A stretch of 64,000 nt of DNA from Semisulcospira habei (GCA_036245525.1 BTPG01000003.1:139977985-140041984), one strand, 5' to 3'. Numbered from the stretch's first letter, positions 1-12,082 are shown. Made by a program: numbers and translations. Notes: a model not told the origin generated them from the sequence alone.

Positions 1-108
1 AAGGGGCAGTCTTGGCTTCCCATACCCGCCTCGATTGTGAGAATGATGGAACTGTAAGTTTGGCTGTTCATACTGTGTGGCAACACATGTCAATGCACGA
101 GACAGAAG

Positions 109-200
109 TCTTAATTGTGTACGCTGCACTGTCCTCGTGTTTTACAATGGAGGTCGAGGCAGTCCGCCTCGGCTTCCGTCGTGAAACATGAGAACAGTTA
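109..200. repeat. Foldback O2, decayed neighbour of O1
   Basis: GTCTTAATTGTGTACGCTGC, CGAGGCAGTCCGCCTCGG and a short return AAACATGAGAACAG. The sequence before O1 and O2 (AGTTTGGCTGTCATCCTGTG type) is also repeated (57-80 and 271-294), so a unit of about 215 bp is tandemly duplicated. Confidence 0.65.
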
Positions 201-320
201 AAGCATTCGTGTTTTTTAGCCTCGATTTTCTGAGCAGGCATTTGGAGTCAGTATTAATGATGGCACGATAGGTTTGGCTGTCATCCTGTGTGGCAATACA
301 TGTCAAGCATGAGACAAAAT

Positions 321-431
321 GTCTTAACTGTGTAGGCTGCGCTGTCCTCGTGTTTCACAATGAAGGTCGAGGCGGTCCGCCTCGACCTCCATTGTGAAAC
401 ATGAGGACAGTGCAACCTACACAGTTAAGAC
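321..431. repeat. Foldback O1
   Basis: Hairpin of 111 bp: GTCTTAACTGTGTAGGCTGC left, complement right, GGTCGAGGCGGTCCGCCTCG at the turn. Near-perfect. Confidence 0.8.
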
Positions 432-1257
<826 letters not shown>

Positions 1258-1278
1258 TCGAGAATGAGAGGGAGAGTA

Positions 1279-1354
1279 CACACTGGTTGACTCACTCCAT
1301 CACTCCATTCGCTGCGCTGATCAGTGCAGCGAATCAAAGGAGACAACCAGTGTG
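1279..1354. repeat. Foldback K1
   Basis: CACACTGGTTG left and CAACCAGTGTG right with centre TTCGCTGCGCTGATCAGTGC. Directly follows the (TA)n array. Confidence 0.65.
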
Positions 1355-1520
1355 GGGAGAGTATAGTCAGTGTGGGGATGAAGCAGAAGGGAGCTCATAA
1401 GCTTGCTTGTAATTATACCGAGTCCAGTTCGTCCGTGACCAGCATGCCTCCTTCGCATTGGATATACCGTCAGCTGATTGGGCCTCTCAGTTTTACCGTT
1501 AGGCGCCAAGAAAAGGAAAT

Positions 1521-1604
1521 GGATCGACTACGATAGCTCAAGGGTAGTGCCTAATTAGCTTCGCCAAGCTAATCAGGCACTGCCCTTAAGCTATCGTAGC
1601 CGAT
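1521..1604. repeat. B/C-like core hairpin
   Basis: Arms GATCGACTACGATAGCTCAA and complement with CTAATTAGCTTCGCC at the turn. Related to the B/C core but with CGTAG in place of CATGG. Confidence 0.65.
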
Positions 1605-1718
1605 GCGTGTTTTGGAAAATTTTAGCGGACTTTAGTTGGACGCTTGTCGGATGTTGGGTATACCTTTTGACAAGGAGAGTGTTGCGGTTAGTCATAGTGT
1701 CATGTGCATTATACATGC

Positions 1719-1822
1719 ACACACTCACACACACACACACGGCACACACCCACACACACACACACTCACACACACACTCACACACACACACTCACACAGA
1801 CACCCACACACACTCACACAAG

Positions 1823-1857
<35 letters not shown>
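1719..1857. repeat. (CA)n microsatellite, interrupted
   Basis: CA runs with CT and CC interruptions, followed at 1884-1915 by poly-C and a second short CA run. Confidence 0.9.
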
Positions 1858-2326
1858 CTAGACTTACTTCTTCTTAACCCTCCCCCCCCCCCCCACACAC
1901 ACACACATACAGAGGGAAACAGGGCGCACAGCTAAAGTGACGACAGTCCCCCGTTAGCGCACAATCCTTAGGCCGACGTCGAGCCAAGGCTCTTGTACTC
2001 AATAAGGACATCACGGGCTCCTTGCCACTTGTCATTCAATTGTGTTTCCAGTGATCATCCGTCCGCACAGGACTTTGGCAAAAGGTCAGTGTGTGTCCTC
2101 ACGTGTACAACTCTGTTAAACTGTTGTGTTAAGTGTTATTTTATGGCCGCAAAGCACTTTACGGATTCACGTCTCGCTGTATTTCATTGAAGCTAAATGG
2201 TTTTGCTTTGATACCCCGTCTTGACACCCCGTTAACCTTTCCGCCGCCGGAAATATCATAGCCTTTGCCGCCTGTTAGGCCTCAGACAGCGATGACGAAC
2301 TGAAGTCAAAATGGCTGACGCATTAA

Positions 2327-2536
2327 TTAACCCCTCCACTACCGAAATAAACTGAACACAATCCAACTGCAAGAGGAATAGATCCTCGTGAGCCCCCTCA
2401 TTTGCTTATGAGGATCTATGCCTCTTGCATACATGAGGTTGAATCCATGTGTGTGAACAACGGCTGGGACTCTTTCGCATTGAATTAACTAAGACTCTCG
2501 AACACATTCTGTCATCACTTGCAGTGATGGGGTTAA
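2327..2536. mobile_element. Foldback A1 (TTAA family A)
   Basis: Ends are TTAACCCCTCCACT and AGTGATGGGGTTAA (210 bp with both TTAA). The core hairpin 2369-2428 has arms reading GCAAGAGGAATAGATCCTC. Family A cores carry GCAAGAGGCATAGATCCTC, then CATGAGCCCCCGC, and its complement. No coding potential. Confidence 0.8.
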
Positions 2537-2540
2537 AACT

Positions 2541-2608
2541 GAGTGCTGATCTGTGAATTTGGCCCATTCTGGTTCTAGCGTAAAGTCCAAAATCACAGAC
2601 CAGCACTC
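2541..2608. repeat. Foldback I2
   Basis: GAGTGCTGATCTGTGAATTT arm, return AAAATCACAGACCAGCACTC. It lies 4 bp after A1. A half arm also occurs at 54907-54935. Confidence 0.68.
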
Positions 2609-2751
2609 AAGCAGTCTGAGAGACTGCAGCTGTGCCACTTTGATTTTCCAGGACCTTTCAACGGACATACTAAGAAAATCACAACAAAGAAAGAACCATG
2701 CTTAGGTCCTTTTGAAGCGTGTTCCTTTTTGTTGGGATTTTCTGTGTATTT

Positions 2752-3183
2752 TATAATAATAATAATAATAATAATACCGTTATTATATAGGCGCTTTTTC
2801 TCAATTTTTGGGCAAATCGACTCAAAGCGCCGCGAACTGAAACCCAACACACACACACACGTAACAGACACGGATTTACGCCATTTAAGACAAACAGTAC
2901 AAGACAGACGAAAAGCCAGTTCAGCTACTGAAGTTACAGAGATTTTTGATCGCTTGTATTTGAAATTTGTAAAGTGGCCTGAAACCGGTACCAAAGTGTG
3001 GGGGGTGGGGGGGGGGGGGAGGTGGAAGAACCGGAGTACCCGGAGAAAGAACCCCCGACGGTCCGCCCGAATTAACCCTGACACTTACCAGAGGAGAAAA
3101 GTCCGACGCCGGAACCCGTTTTCGAACCTCGCACCTTTGGCATTGGTGGCAGGCGCATTAACCACTGCGCCACGGACCGCCTT
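2752..3183 (-). mobile_element. tRNA-derived SINE family 2, copy 1
   Basis: On the minus strand the head has A box TGGCGCAGTGG (complement of 3164-3174) and a B box that starts GGTTCGAA (3120-3130). The 3' tail is an (ATT)n run at 2752-2777 after CGCCTATATAATAACGG. It matches the copies at 16110-16533 and 48241-48756. The TTAA at 2885-2888 is empty and serves as the reference site for the insertion in copy 3. Confidence 0.82.
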
Positions 3184-4008
3184 CGCGGTCACCTTTTTGG
3201 TCTGAACATGCTACAGAACACGCCCATCCTCTTGCCTGGACGACATATACAAGTGTATCTCGTGAAAGGAGTAATAGAAATCTGGGCACTGTGCACACGA
3301 ATAACATCAGTATGGGTTCTCCCGTTATCTCGTAATACTACATGTAATACGGGACTTCATACGGCAAAGTACTGACGTCGCCCCTGAACAGGGACATCAT
3401 CCGTTAACATAACCAAATTATGCCGCATTCACGTCGAGGTTATAAGTTATCGTAAGCTTGGGTAACGGGTGGCACATGCTTCTCTGTCTTCATTACGGGA
3501 AACATCGATGCGGGGAATAATTTTTGTTGGTCCGTAGTTTTTACCCTTACAGCTCCGAGGGTCATCGGAGCACCTTGCTTAGTGGCTGGCGCATGCAACT
3601 GACTCCTGGAGCTGGATAATGAACATGCTCAGCACTAGCTATAAAGTGCACGTATAGGTTTCTGAAACTGAGTTCCACACACGACACTCAATCCCGTCCA
3701 GTTCGCGAAAGGTCCCCTGGTTCTTCTTCAGGGGATGTGTCCTGTCATTTCTTAACACCAGAAGCGACGTGCAGTCACAGACATTAACACTGGTGCTGTC
3801 CTCTGCTTGAGGCTGAAATGCGATGCACTACATGTAGGTGAAGTGGCTTGTCCTTAAAATACCATTACTCGTAAATCCGAAGACAAAGCTCAGCATCATT
3901 TGTGTTTGTTTTTCTTTGTCGATATACCTAGTGAACGTCTACGGCAGTTTGTATACACGGCAAAACGCACACGCGTAAGCACACTTGTTTGTTCTGCGCA
4001 GCCTTTAC
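3184..4008. other. Unassigned unique-looking DNA
   Basis: A short segment GCACCTTGCTTAGTGGCTGG (3570-3590) recurs near 41866-41886, so at least part of this is a dispersed repeat. Nothing coding. Confidence 0.45.
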
Positions 4009-4204
4009 TCAGCGCGTCAATCGGGGAGCTGGGTGTTGGGTGGTAGAGTGTTGGTCATCCGACCGAAAGGTCCCGGGTTCGAATCCAGCTTGGGTCAAAA
4101 TTTCTTCAGACCCTATTTCGGTGCCCCGTCTTTGAAATCACCTTCGTAGTGGACGAAAGACGTTAAGCCCTAAACGTTTAACTTTTTTTTTCAGCGCGTC
4201 AATC
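4009..4204 (+). mobile_element. tRNA-derived SINE with intact target-site duplication
   Basis: The insertion 4023-4190 (168 bp) is flanked by a perfect 14-bp direct repeat TCAGCGCGTCAATC (4009-4022 and 4191-4204). It has a Pol III A box TGGTAGAGTG (4041-4050) and B box GGTTCGAATCC (4076-4086), a tRNA-unrelated body with GTAGTGGACGAAAGACGTTAAGCCC, and a short T-run at its 3' end. The clean duplication points to recent insertion by LINE machinery. Confidence 0.88.
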
Positions 4205-4383
4205 TATTTTTAGCCGTTGCTTGTACAGATAGCGTTGTATAACGGAGCGGAGTCATTGTCAAATTACTGCCTATAAAGACAACGTGTGTTATACAGGATT
4301 CTCCTAAATGAATCATATCCAGAACTGTCTGTAGCGTTTCGTAACCATTTCTTTTGGCCGTGTTTATTTGAACAGTTACAGTT

Positions 4384-4385
<2 letters not shown>

Positions 4386-4460
<75 letters not shown>
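4386..4460. repeat. (GT)n microsatellite
   Basis: Uninterrupted TG run of about 37 units. Confidence 0.95.
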
Positions 4461-4461
<1 letters not shown>

Positions 4462-4541
4462 CAGTGCGTGTGTGTTTATAATCATTTGCAAAGCGTGCCG
4501 AGCCTGCTTAAGTGGGGAAGGACACTACAGAAACGCGCTGT

Positions 4542-4542
<1 letters not shown>

Positions 4543-4631
<89 letters not shown>
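4543..4631. repeat. (AAT)n microsatellite
   Basis: About 29 perfect units, 80 bp from the (GT)n array. Confidence 0.95.
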
Positions 4632-4632
<1 letters not shown>

Positions 4633-5476
4633 TGAACACGTGTGCACCTGGTGTTGGTGGGTGAATTAGGTTGGGGAATATAAGAAGCCAAAGCAGAGGT
4701 CGCGTTGACGTACTTTATTTGCAGTTTATCAAATAAGCCGAAAAACAGCACGGATAATTATCCCAGTGGAGATACGGTTAAAGATAAGCTGATGGCTCAG
4801 AGTGATGGCAACTATATACGGTCAGTGAGGCGACTAGTGGGACAAAGACATCCCGCGCTGGCACTTTCCGGTTTAAATACCGGTCGGGCCAACCGCAAAG
4901 GAATCAACACGGCGCGGACCAAGAAATGGTTCCAGACAGACCGAAAAATGGGTAAATCTGTGGCTTTCTAGGTACTACAAAAAGAGCCATAACTCAATAA
5001 TTACTTATCACAAAAGCAAAAGACAGGAAATGTGAATAGCAAAAAGCTACCGTAAACTATATTTTAGAGGGAAGTCCTAGGAATTTACTATTAAATTTTA
5101 AAATGGTCTATGTGAGCTTACTGAAATTTGTAAAAGTAAGAAAATCGCTAATTGAACTATGGGGATCATAAAATCACTAAACACAAAACTTATGGGTAGA
5201 AGGGAAATTTCATGAGGAAACTGATGTGAGTTACAGATTCTCGATCGGTAAAGCCGTTAAAAAGTTATAGAGGCTAGAACACGGACTAACTAGCACAACC
5301 TTCAAAGTACTACAAAATTACTAGCTGACTGACTCGTTGCTGGGTTGCGGCCCCTGGCTAAGCGTGAGTAGCACAAAGGCTAAGACTCGGGTGGCCAGAG
5401 GGTAAAGGAATAATAATTTTATAAAAAAAAAAACACATCATAACGTCTCAGCTGGAGGGACCGCATCAGCCGGTTA

Positions 5477-5477
<1 letters not shown>
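4632..5477. other. Unassigned DNA with one open frame
   Basis: The frame 4705-4971 (+) has 88 codons and no recognised motif or splice context. The remainder is AT-rich. Confidence 0.35.
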
Positions 5478-5564
<87 letters not shown>

Positions 5565-5583
5565 AATATTATTATTATTATTG
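5478..5583. repeat. (ATT)n microsatellite
   Basis: About 33 units with one phase break near 5562. Confidence 0.95.
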
Positions 5584-5690
5584 TGCTGTTGTTGTTGTTA
5601 CTATTATTGGGCTCTTAAGAAGGGACGGTGGTGGACAAAGTCTGAAATGGTAAAACCGTGCATGTCTTTTTTTTTATTTGAAGCGTGACT

Positions 5691-5894
5691 GAACCCCTTT
5701 ACTGCCGAGACTTGAAAGTGAAGCCAATCCAACTGCAAGTGACATAGATTCTCATGAACCCCCGCTATTGCGGGGAACCATGAGAATCTATGCCTCTTGC
5801 TGACACCATTATGTGTCCGCGTTTCTTGGACGGTTGTTTGGCGTTGAAGCAGCCAAGGTTTCAGAAACCTAATCTGCGGCAGTGAAGGGATTAG
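5691..5894. mobile_element. Foldback A2
   Basis: Core hairpin 5735-5800, outer arms with CTGCCGAGA on the left and CGGCAGTGAAGGGATTAG on the right. One TTAA has decayed to TGAA and the other to TTAG. Confidence 0.75.
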
Positions 5895-6807
5895 TCGAGA
5901 CAGATGAGTGTACAATTATTTGTGTCGGAAAAATATCAAGGAAAGAATATAAAAAGTAGACACATTTGGCATGCCAAGTGACGACATTCTCATTAGGAAT
6001 GGGCGGGGGTGGATATAGGCTAAACTGGTAACACGTTCTTGTCTTAATTTCTTTTTGGTTTGAAATGTGTCTAAATCTAGACAAATGAGTGGACACTTGT
6101 TTTAAGATATTAACTTACAATTACGCGTAAATTTGAAGACACGTGTCAGCACCATGCGTATTTATTATGCCTTGTCGACACACCTAATGAACTTTAACAG
6201 CAGTTGGGACACGCATCAAAATCACACGCGTAATCGCACTTATTTATTCTGATATAAAGACGGCGTGTGCTAAACTGGATTGTCCTGTGTCTAAATCAAC
6301 CATAACTAGACCTGTGTGTAGCGTTTCGTAACCGTCTGTTACAGAAGTGTATCTTTGAACAGTTAGGGCGGTAGTGGGCCTTTACGTAAGAACACGTAGA
6401 CAAAGTAAACATGCTATGTCAGTAATTGTATTCTCACTCATTAGGAAGGGGTGAGGGCGGACACGGGCTAAAATGGTAACACGTGCTTGTCTTAAATTTT
6501 TTTGTTTGTTTGAAATATGACCTAATCGACACAAATGAGTGCAAAAATTGTCTTTAAAACAAAAATGGAAAAATATATTTAAAAAGTGGTCATGTCATTG
6601 CAAATGTACAAAATCGTGATATCTTTAAATTCTTACATTTCGTGACTCCTGATTGACAAGACCAGGGCTTAGTTGCACAAGTAAGCTTAAATCCTGCGCC
6701 AGCCATTAAACAAGAAATGGACCCCAAGGTCACCGTAAGGCGTAGGCAAGATGTCTTAATAATTATAGGGTCCCTGACAGCTCAGCGAGTCTTTCAGGAC
6801 ACTTTCA
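5895..6807. other. Diverged internal duplication
   Basis: A segment with GGGCGGGGGTGGATATAGGC, AACTGGTAACACG and TTGTCTTAATTTCTTTTTG (6000-6090) recurs diverged at 6445-6545. No coding signal. Confidence 0.5.
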
Positions 6808-6873
6808 GCAAGAGGCAAAGATTCTCATGAGCCCCTGCGACAGCACGGGCTCATGAGAATCTTTGCCTCTTGC
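6808..6873. repeat. Foldback A3 core
   Basis: A 66-bp hairpin with arms GCAAGAGGCAAAGATTCTCA and complement. Outer family-A arms are not evident. Confidence 0.7.
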
Positions 6874-7861
6874 AAATGGCCTGAGGAAGAGCCTAGAGAC
6901 AGGGAGGGCACGACCCGTTTCATGCATATCAATCGTTGCTTGTCAGAAGCGGTACTGACTGACAACCATGTTAGCTGCATGCTCTCAGTCCGGATCAAAT
7001 GCTCACAAAATCTGAGGCACTAAACACTTTGCGAAAAGCCCAATGGAAAGCCTTCAGTCTCACCAGTTCTAAATCTAATTCAGGAAATCAGTCCTAAGTG
7101 CGCACGCACACACCACACAGCCATGCACGCACGCACGAGCAACGAACAGGGAAAAAAAGGGATAGGGACGGGGAAGAAGCTGGGAGGTAGGAGTGGACGA
7201 GGGGGGGGGGGTGTGTGCACAATATATGATTCAAGAATGAAAAGGAATGAGTTTTACGACTTCTCCTGACAGTGAGTGACAGGCGAATGATAAAATGAGA
7301 GAGGGAGTTTGTTCCATGTGAATGGGCCAGAGTGACCTAAAGAGACTTGCTCCAGGGTGGGATTTGATTGCTACAATTCGCCGATGCAACGGTTTATCAC
7401 TGTTGTCTTGCCTCAAGTAAGACTTTTCTACCCGTCTTTTCACAATCTATGTCGGATAGCAGCTCCGTTGAACGGTCCTTGTAAATCAAAGTGGCACAGT
7501 TGCAGTGCGCCTAAATGGATCGGTTTTCAGGTCGTACTCAATGGGCAGTAGCCGTTCCTGTCCTCCATAACCCGCCCGCTAAGGCCGTCCGTTATCACTC
7601 CGGTGCCGTGGACGTTAAATCCGGAACTAACCAATCCATGTGAGTAGGCACACTACCAAAGGGTTTCCACTGTCTTTCGAGCATAACAGAAGGGACTCTC
7701 CTACACGTGTGCAAAGGAGAAGGAGAACAAAGAAAAAGTCATTTCATGTTACAACACTAATTTGTGTTGACCCTTTTGTCCATTATTATTTTACGACATA
7801 CTAAGAACATTTATAAAGGAGATATTGCGATCTATTAACCCTCTAGTTGGAATAGGCCCCT
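6874..7861. other. Unassigned DNA
   Basis: A segment near 7380-7700 (CAACGGTTTATCACTGTTGTC to AAGGAGAAGGAGAAC) recurs diverged near 38715-38860 and 56565-56720, followed in all three by ACGACATACTAAGAACATTT-type sequence. This is an undescribed dispersed repeat of about 400 bp. Confidence 0.5.
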
Positions 7862-8089
7862 TTAACCCCTCACTGCCGCCGTATGTACGCTGTACGTACA
7901 TTTTAGTGTCTGAAATCTTGGTTCATTCAAGGACCAAAAGCCAATTCCGTCCAAGAAACATGGATACAAACTGGTCTCAACAAGAGGCGTAGATCCTCAT
8001 GAGCCCCCACAGTCGCGGGGGCTCATGAGGATCTATGTCTCTTGCAGTCGGATCGTGTTCACTTTTTCTCTCCGCAGTGAAAGGGTTAA
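7862..8089. mobile_element. Foldback A4, complete
   Basis: TTAACCCCTCACTGCCG opens and GCAGTGAAAGGGTTAA closes (228 bp with both TTAA). Core hairpin at 7981-8045 is preceded by the CCGTCCAAGAAACATGG block seen in other copies. Confidence 0.85.
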
Positions 8090-8608
8090 TGTTCGCGTAT
8101 CAACAGTGGACAGCTTAGGACGAGAATATCGGCAGGTTAGAGTGTCGACTTAAGGTCGAAGAGCAAGACAAGGAGTGTATAGGAATGAAAGCAAGTCTGA
8201 GAGACAGGAACGGATGGATTTGTGAACTCATTTGTAGCAAGAGTGTGCTTATTTTGTACTAGACTCACCAATAACCGATAACCAAAGTATGTTATAATCT
8301 TGCATCATCCTACCTTATCATGCCGTCAGCAAAATCTTTCGCGTTTGGTCGCGATTTTTCTTTGTCGATATTCCATTCACTGACTTTCCTCCTTCCCCAA
8401 AACAACTTCATCTGATTGTGTCCCGTGATGTTCCGTGGATTTCTCTCACTGCCTCCCGAGAAGACGGCAAGAAACAAAAGGAATACAACTTAGTCTGGAT
8501 AAAGAACTGAGATTCAACCGCGTTGTGAGACGCCAGAAAGCTTATGTCTGTTCGAATCAATGAATCCACGATTCCTGTTTCAGGATAAAGATCGCGCGTG
8601 ACACGCGG

Positions 8609-8675
8609 TTCAAGGGTGGTGTCAGAATTGTTTTGCGCCTTTATGCGCCAAGCAATTCTGGCTTCACCCTTGAAC
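8609..8675. repeat. B-like core hairpin
   Basis: Arms GTTCAAGGGTGGTGTCAG and CTGGCTTCACCCTTGAAC around TTTGCGCCTTTATGCGCCAA. No TTAA ends nearby. Confidence 0.65.
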
Positions 8676-8806
8676 TCAGAACTCAGAATCGTCTAAAGCC
8701 ATATTCAGCACTACAGACTACACCAAGATGTAGATTCGACCATGATTGTTCCAGGTTGGTGCAGGGATGGCGCTGCTGTTGGACAATCGATTTTGTCTGT
8801 TTGAAA

Positions 8807-8886
8807 TAACACACTCGAGACCTGCCGCATTCTTATACGCGGCATAAAACCGCGTATCCGAATGCGACGCGTCTTGGGTGTGTTAA
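8807..8886. mobile_element. Foldback E1 (TTAA family E)
   Basis: Hairpin of 80 bp: TAACACACTCGAGACCTGCC left, GCGTCTTGGGTGTGTTAA right, with TACGCGGCATAAAACCGCGT in the centre. Confidence 0.65.
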
Positions 8887-9333
8887 CTCATCTGTCCCGT
8901 TGCAAGCCACTCAGTTTTGATACAAAAAGTTTAGATCGACGGGGATGCTAAAGAATCGTTCGAAGCCTCGGTCTAGGCGACCGGAAGTCAAGGGTGGTGC
9001 TAAAATGGCTCGGCCGGCGTCTCGACCTAGACCATGATAGTTCTTGAAAGGGTTGTGCCAGAATAGGTTGACAATGGTCTTTGTGCTAAATGTCAAAACC
9101 AGCCCGTGCTGTCAGCTGTGCATGACTAAGATGTCCAGAGAATGTTTTTTCCATATGCTGGTTTGTGGATGGCACTGATGCCAGTGACAAAAGCTTCAGG
9201 ATATCTCACACCGAAAATTCTTTGTGATGCAAATAGGCCAAGGGTAGGTCATCTATCTGCATTTTTCGAGACAGATTTCGAAATTACCATGTACTGTGGT
9301 CTCAGGGAGATGTCACAATGCATTTGCTGCCAG

Positions 9334-9422
9334 TGCGCAAAGGCCATCGGGCCGAAGTCGGCCGCCGTTGGCCCGCGCACGGTCGTGCGCGGGCCAACTT
9401 CGGCCCGATGGCCTATTGCGCA
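9334..9422. repeat. Foldback G1 (GC-rich family G)
   Basis: GCGCAAAGGCCATCGGGCC arm, turn CCCGCGCACGGTCGTGCGCG, return arm GGCCCGATGGCC ending TTGCGCATTGGG. Family G copies end in CCCAATGCGC-type sequence, with no TTAA. Confidence 0.8.
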
Positions 9423-9574
9423 TTGGGTGGGGCGTAGACGCTTTTACGAAGTGTAATAGCAGTGTACAGTATAGATCTCTTTTGTATACTGTCAAAGAAC
9501 ATGTTTGATACAGTGTAAACTTCCTATATTAAAAACTCGCTTGGGGACTCAAACGTTTTTGTTATATCCGATGT

Positions 9575-9786
9575 TTAATTCATTCTACCCCAGACACACC
9601 ACAGCAAGATAAAGATCGACCATGATAGTTCAAGGGCGATGCCAGAATAGCTTGGCGCCTATGGGCGCCAAGCTATTCTGGCATCACCCTTGACTTTATG
9701 GTCGATCTGTGCCATGCACTGCAACGCAGTCTGCAGAGGACGACTTCAACATTTGGGGATTTCGGTCTTGGGGTAGAATGAGTTAA
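9575..9786. mobile_element. Foldback B3 (TTAA family B), complete
   Basis: TTAATTCATTCTACCCCAG opens and GGGGTAGAATGAGTTAA closes (212 bp). Core hairpin 9614-9707 has arms of about 45 bp around a 3-base loop. Family B has two unlike outer arms: a CACACCACAGCAAGATA side and a CTGCACTGCAACGCAGTC side. Confidence 0.85.
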
Positions 9787-10012
9787 GCGAAGTAAATTTC
9801 AGGGAAAAAAAGTGTTCTCAGGACTTCAGGAAAATGTTGTTATGTCCGGTTTTTGTAATATCTGGCCTGGTAATAAGCGAGGTCGACTGTACACCGTAAA
9901 AGTGCGTTTTCAACCCAAACCTGTGTGATAATGTACATCTGTCCGTGTGATGTCTGTGACAAATAATACCATGTTGGTAGCATGTGAAATGTATTTGAAC
10001 CCCCAAAGGTTT

Positions 10013-10039
10013 TTTCTTTCTTTCTTTCTTTCTTTCTTA
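10013..10039. repeat. (TTTC)n microsatellite
   Basis: Six to seven TTTC units. Confidence 0.9.
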
Positions 10040-10426
10040 CCCAATTTCCCTCTTCCGTTTACATTTGCAAATTAGTAAAATATCACCTCCGGACCCAAAA
10101 GGTGACTTTCATCAAGCACGTAAAATGCAAATAAAATCGCACCATAGCAAGAAACACGCTTACAAGGGACAAGTACAACACTTGAAGTGTTGTACTTGTT
10201 TTGCTGGGAGTTTTTTTGTTGTTGTAAATTGTGAGTATCACGTGAAACTGTTATAGATTTTGAACATAAACCTTGCTGACATGCAAAACGTATGCTATAG
10301 TTTTCTGTGACCTGGTTCTCTCCTTCCATGATGATTTATGTCTAGTTTGAGTCGGCAAATTAATTTCCGTTTTAACCAGTTCATCGTCAGTGGACATCGG
10401 CTGTGTAATGAAATCTCTAGTCATTT

Positions 10427-10552
10427 AACGCCAAGGATCTCAGCAAGGGGCGTAGATCCTCATGAGCCCTCGCAGATGCGGGGGCTCATGAAGATCTACG
10501 CCTCTTGCAGTTGGATTGTGTTCACTTTTTTTCTCAGCAGTGAAGAGTCGTC
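10427..10552. mobile_element. Foldback A5, left side reduced
   Basis: Core hairpin 10443-10508, followed by the right family-A arm TTGGATTGTGTTCAC and CAGCAGTGAAGAG. The left arm is shortened to about 16 bp. Confidence 0.7.
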
Positions 10553-10617
10553 ATACTAGAAGAAAGAAAAGTGTCATGGTAGAAACAAGAAAATAGCAGC
10601 CTCCTCCGTTCTGGTCA

Positions 10618-10683
10618 GCAAGAGGCATAGATCCTTATGATCCCCCGCGACAGCGGGGGCTCATGAGGATCTATGCCTCTTGC
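10618..10683. repeat. Foldback A6 core
   Basis: A 66-bp near-perfect hairpin only 110 bp from A5; the right arm retains GGGTTGTGTTCAG. Confidence 0.75.
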
Positions 10684-10997
10684 AGCTGGGTTGTGTTCAG
10701 TTAGAGGGTCCGTCCAGGAAGGTCCCATTATAACAAAAATTAAGAAAAATAACAGGGCGTTCTGAGAAGAGAATGGAAAATAACGAGGTCAGCTCGACTC
10801 TCATCCCTGCATCCAAACAGGATAAGCTAATGAAGTCACATCAGCTTACCTCTCTGACACTGATGAGTCGAATTTGTCTCCAAAAACATCCAACAAATTG
10901 AACCGCCCGCGGTCGTGCATGCAGTCCCTCCAAGCTTACAACTGCCATAGATTTCCATCAGCCCCTGCAGTCGCCCTTTCATAATTCTTTTTAACAT

Positions 10998-11023
10998 GCT
11001 GCTGCTGCTGCTGCTGCTGCTGC
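10998..11023. repeat. (CTG)n microsatellite next to L1
   Basis: Eight CTG units ending 3 bp before element L1. Confidence 0.9.
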
Positions 11024-11025
11024 AG

Positions 11026-11500
11026 TATTTCTCTGTGGGCTGGCGATTGGGTGCCTGATAGGCGGGGGCAGGGGATCTAACTGTTCGTCTGTCCAGCGCT
11101 GAGTAATTCCCCTTGGTTTGTTGTACAATTCTGCCAGCGCTAGCCTCACCTATCTGGTTTGTGAGTATCTCAGTATAACTCGAGGCGAATTTGTATCGTT
11201 ACATTGTTGTGTAATGTTCTGTGCATCTACTGTGGGAATTCAGGGTGTTTACCCGACCACATATAGTAATGCACCTTCGTGTTTGTGTATGTATGTTTCC
11301 CCTGCCTACTTCCTAAGTTCCGGAGAAAGACATGGGTTATATAAGAGACCTGATGCATCTTTTTGAAGATGCAAATGATCGTCTTATTCTATATCTGCGT
11401 ATTTCTCTGTGGTCTGGCGATTGGGTGCCTGATAGGCGGGGGCAAGGGATCTAACTGTTCGTCTGTCCAGCGCTGAGTAATTCCCCTTGGTTTGTTGTAC
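11026..11500. mobile_element. Element L1 with 101-bp direct repeats
   Basis: The segments 11026-11126 and 11400-11500 are nearly identical (TATTTCTCTGTG through GGCGGGGGCA and CTGTCCAGCGCTGAG to TTTGTTGTAC). The 273 bp between them match L2 near 34160-34320. Confidence 0.7.
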
Positions 11501-12082
11501 ATGTTAGGATATGTGGCTTTGCCAGTTTGTTGCGAGCGACAACGTCCTTACTTGAATGTGTAAAGATCTTTACAGTCGTGACATATGACTTTCTTTGTTT
11601 GTTTATTTGTGGTTTTTTTTTTTTTACACACTTCTTCCTTGCTGCCTTTGAGCGGAAAAGCTGCATCAAACAGCTGTGATAGTATAGCTTGGCTGTATCA
11701 CACATCAGTGTTTGATACAGCCCTGCTTCGTGTACCGGCCGTGCACAAACTTGTCTTGTAGAAAGTCAGGCCAACAAAAAGGTGCGGGCACACACGATAT
11801 TGAAAAGTGACCTATTTCCAGCTCTTCTACTGACATCATTTTACAGTGACGACTGGCACTCTGGCGTCATGTATTGCGCTATTACATCATCATGTAGAAG
11901 CATTTGTCTGGCATCCAAAATACTGACGTCACATTGCAAAGTAAACTGCGTCAAGATCTCTGCCAAAACACAATGGCTGCTGTGTTTTGAATAGGCGTGT
12001 GCCGAAAACCCACTTACATCGGATTTTATGAAAAGAAAACAGGTCAGTAAGAAGTAGATTCTTATATCGGTGTTTGCGTGAT

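Noticed and set aside
2369..2428. Rho-independent terminators
   Set aside because: The hairpins look like terminators in form, but this is eukaryotic DNA with no operons and no consistent T-tract.
4023..4100. tRNA gene
   Set aside because: A and B boxes are present, but the sequence does not close into a cloverleaf with paired acceptor arms, and it is followed by a SINE body with flanking target duplication.
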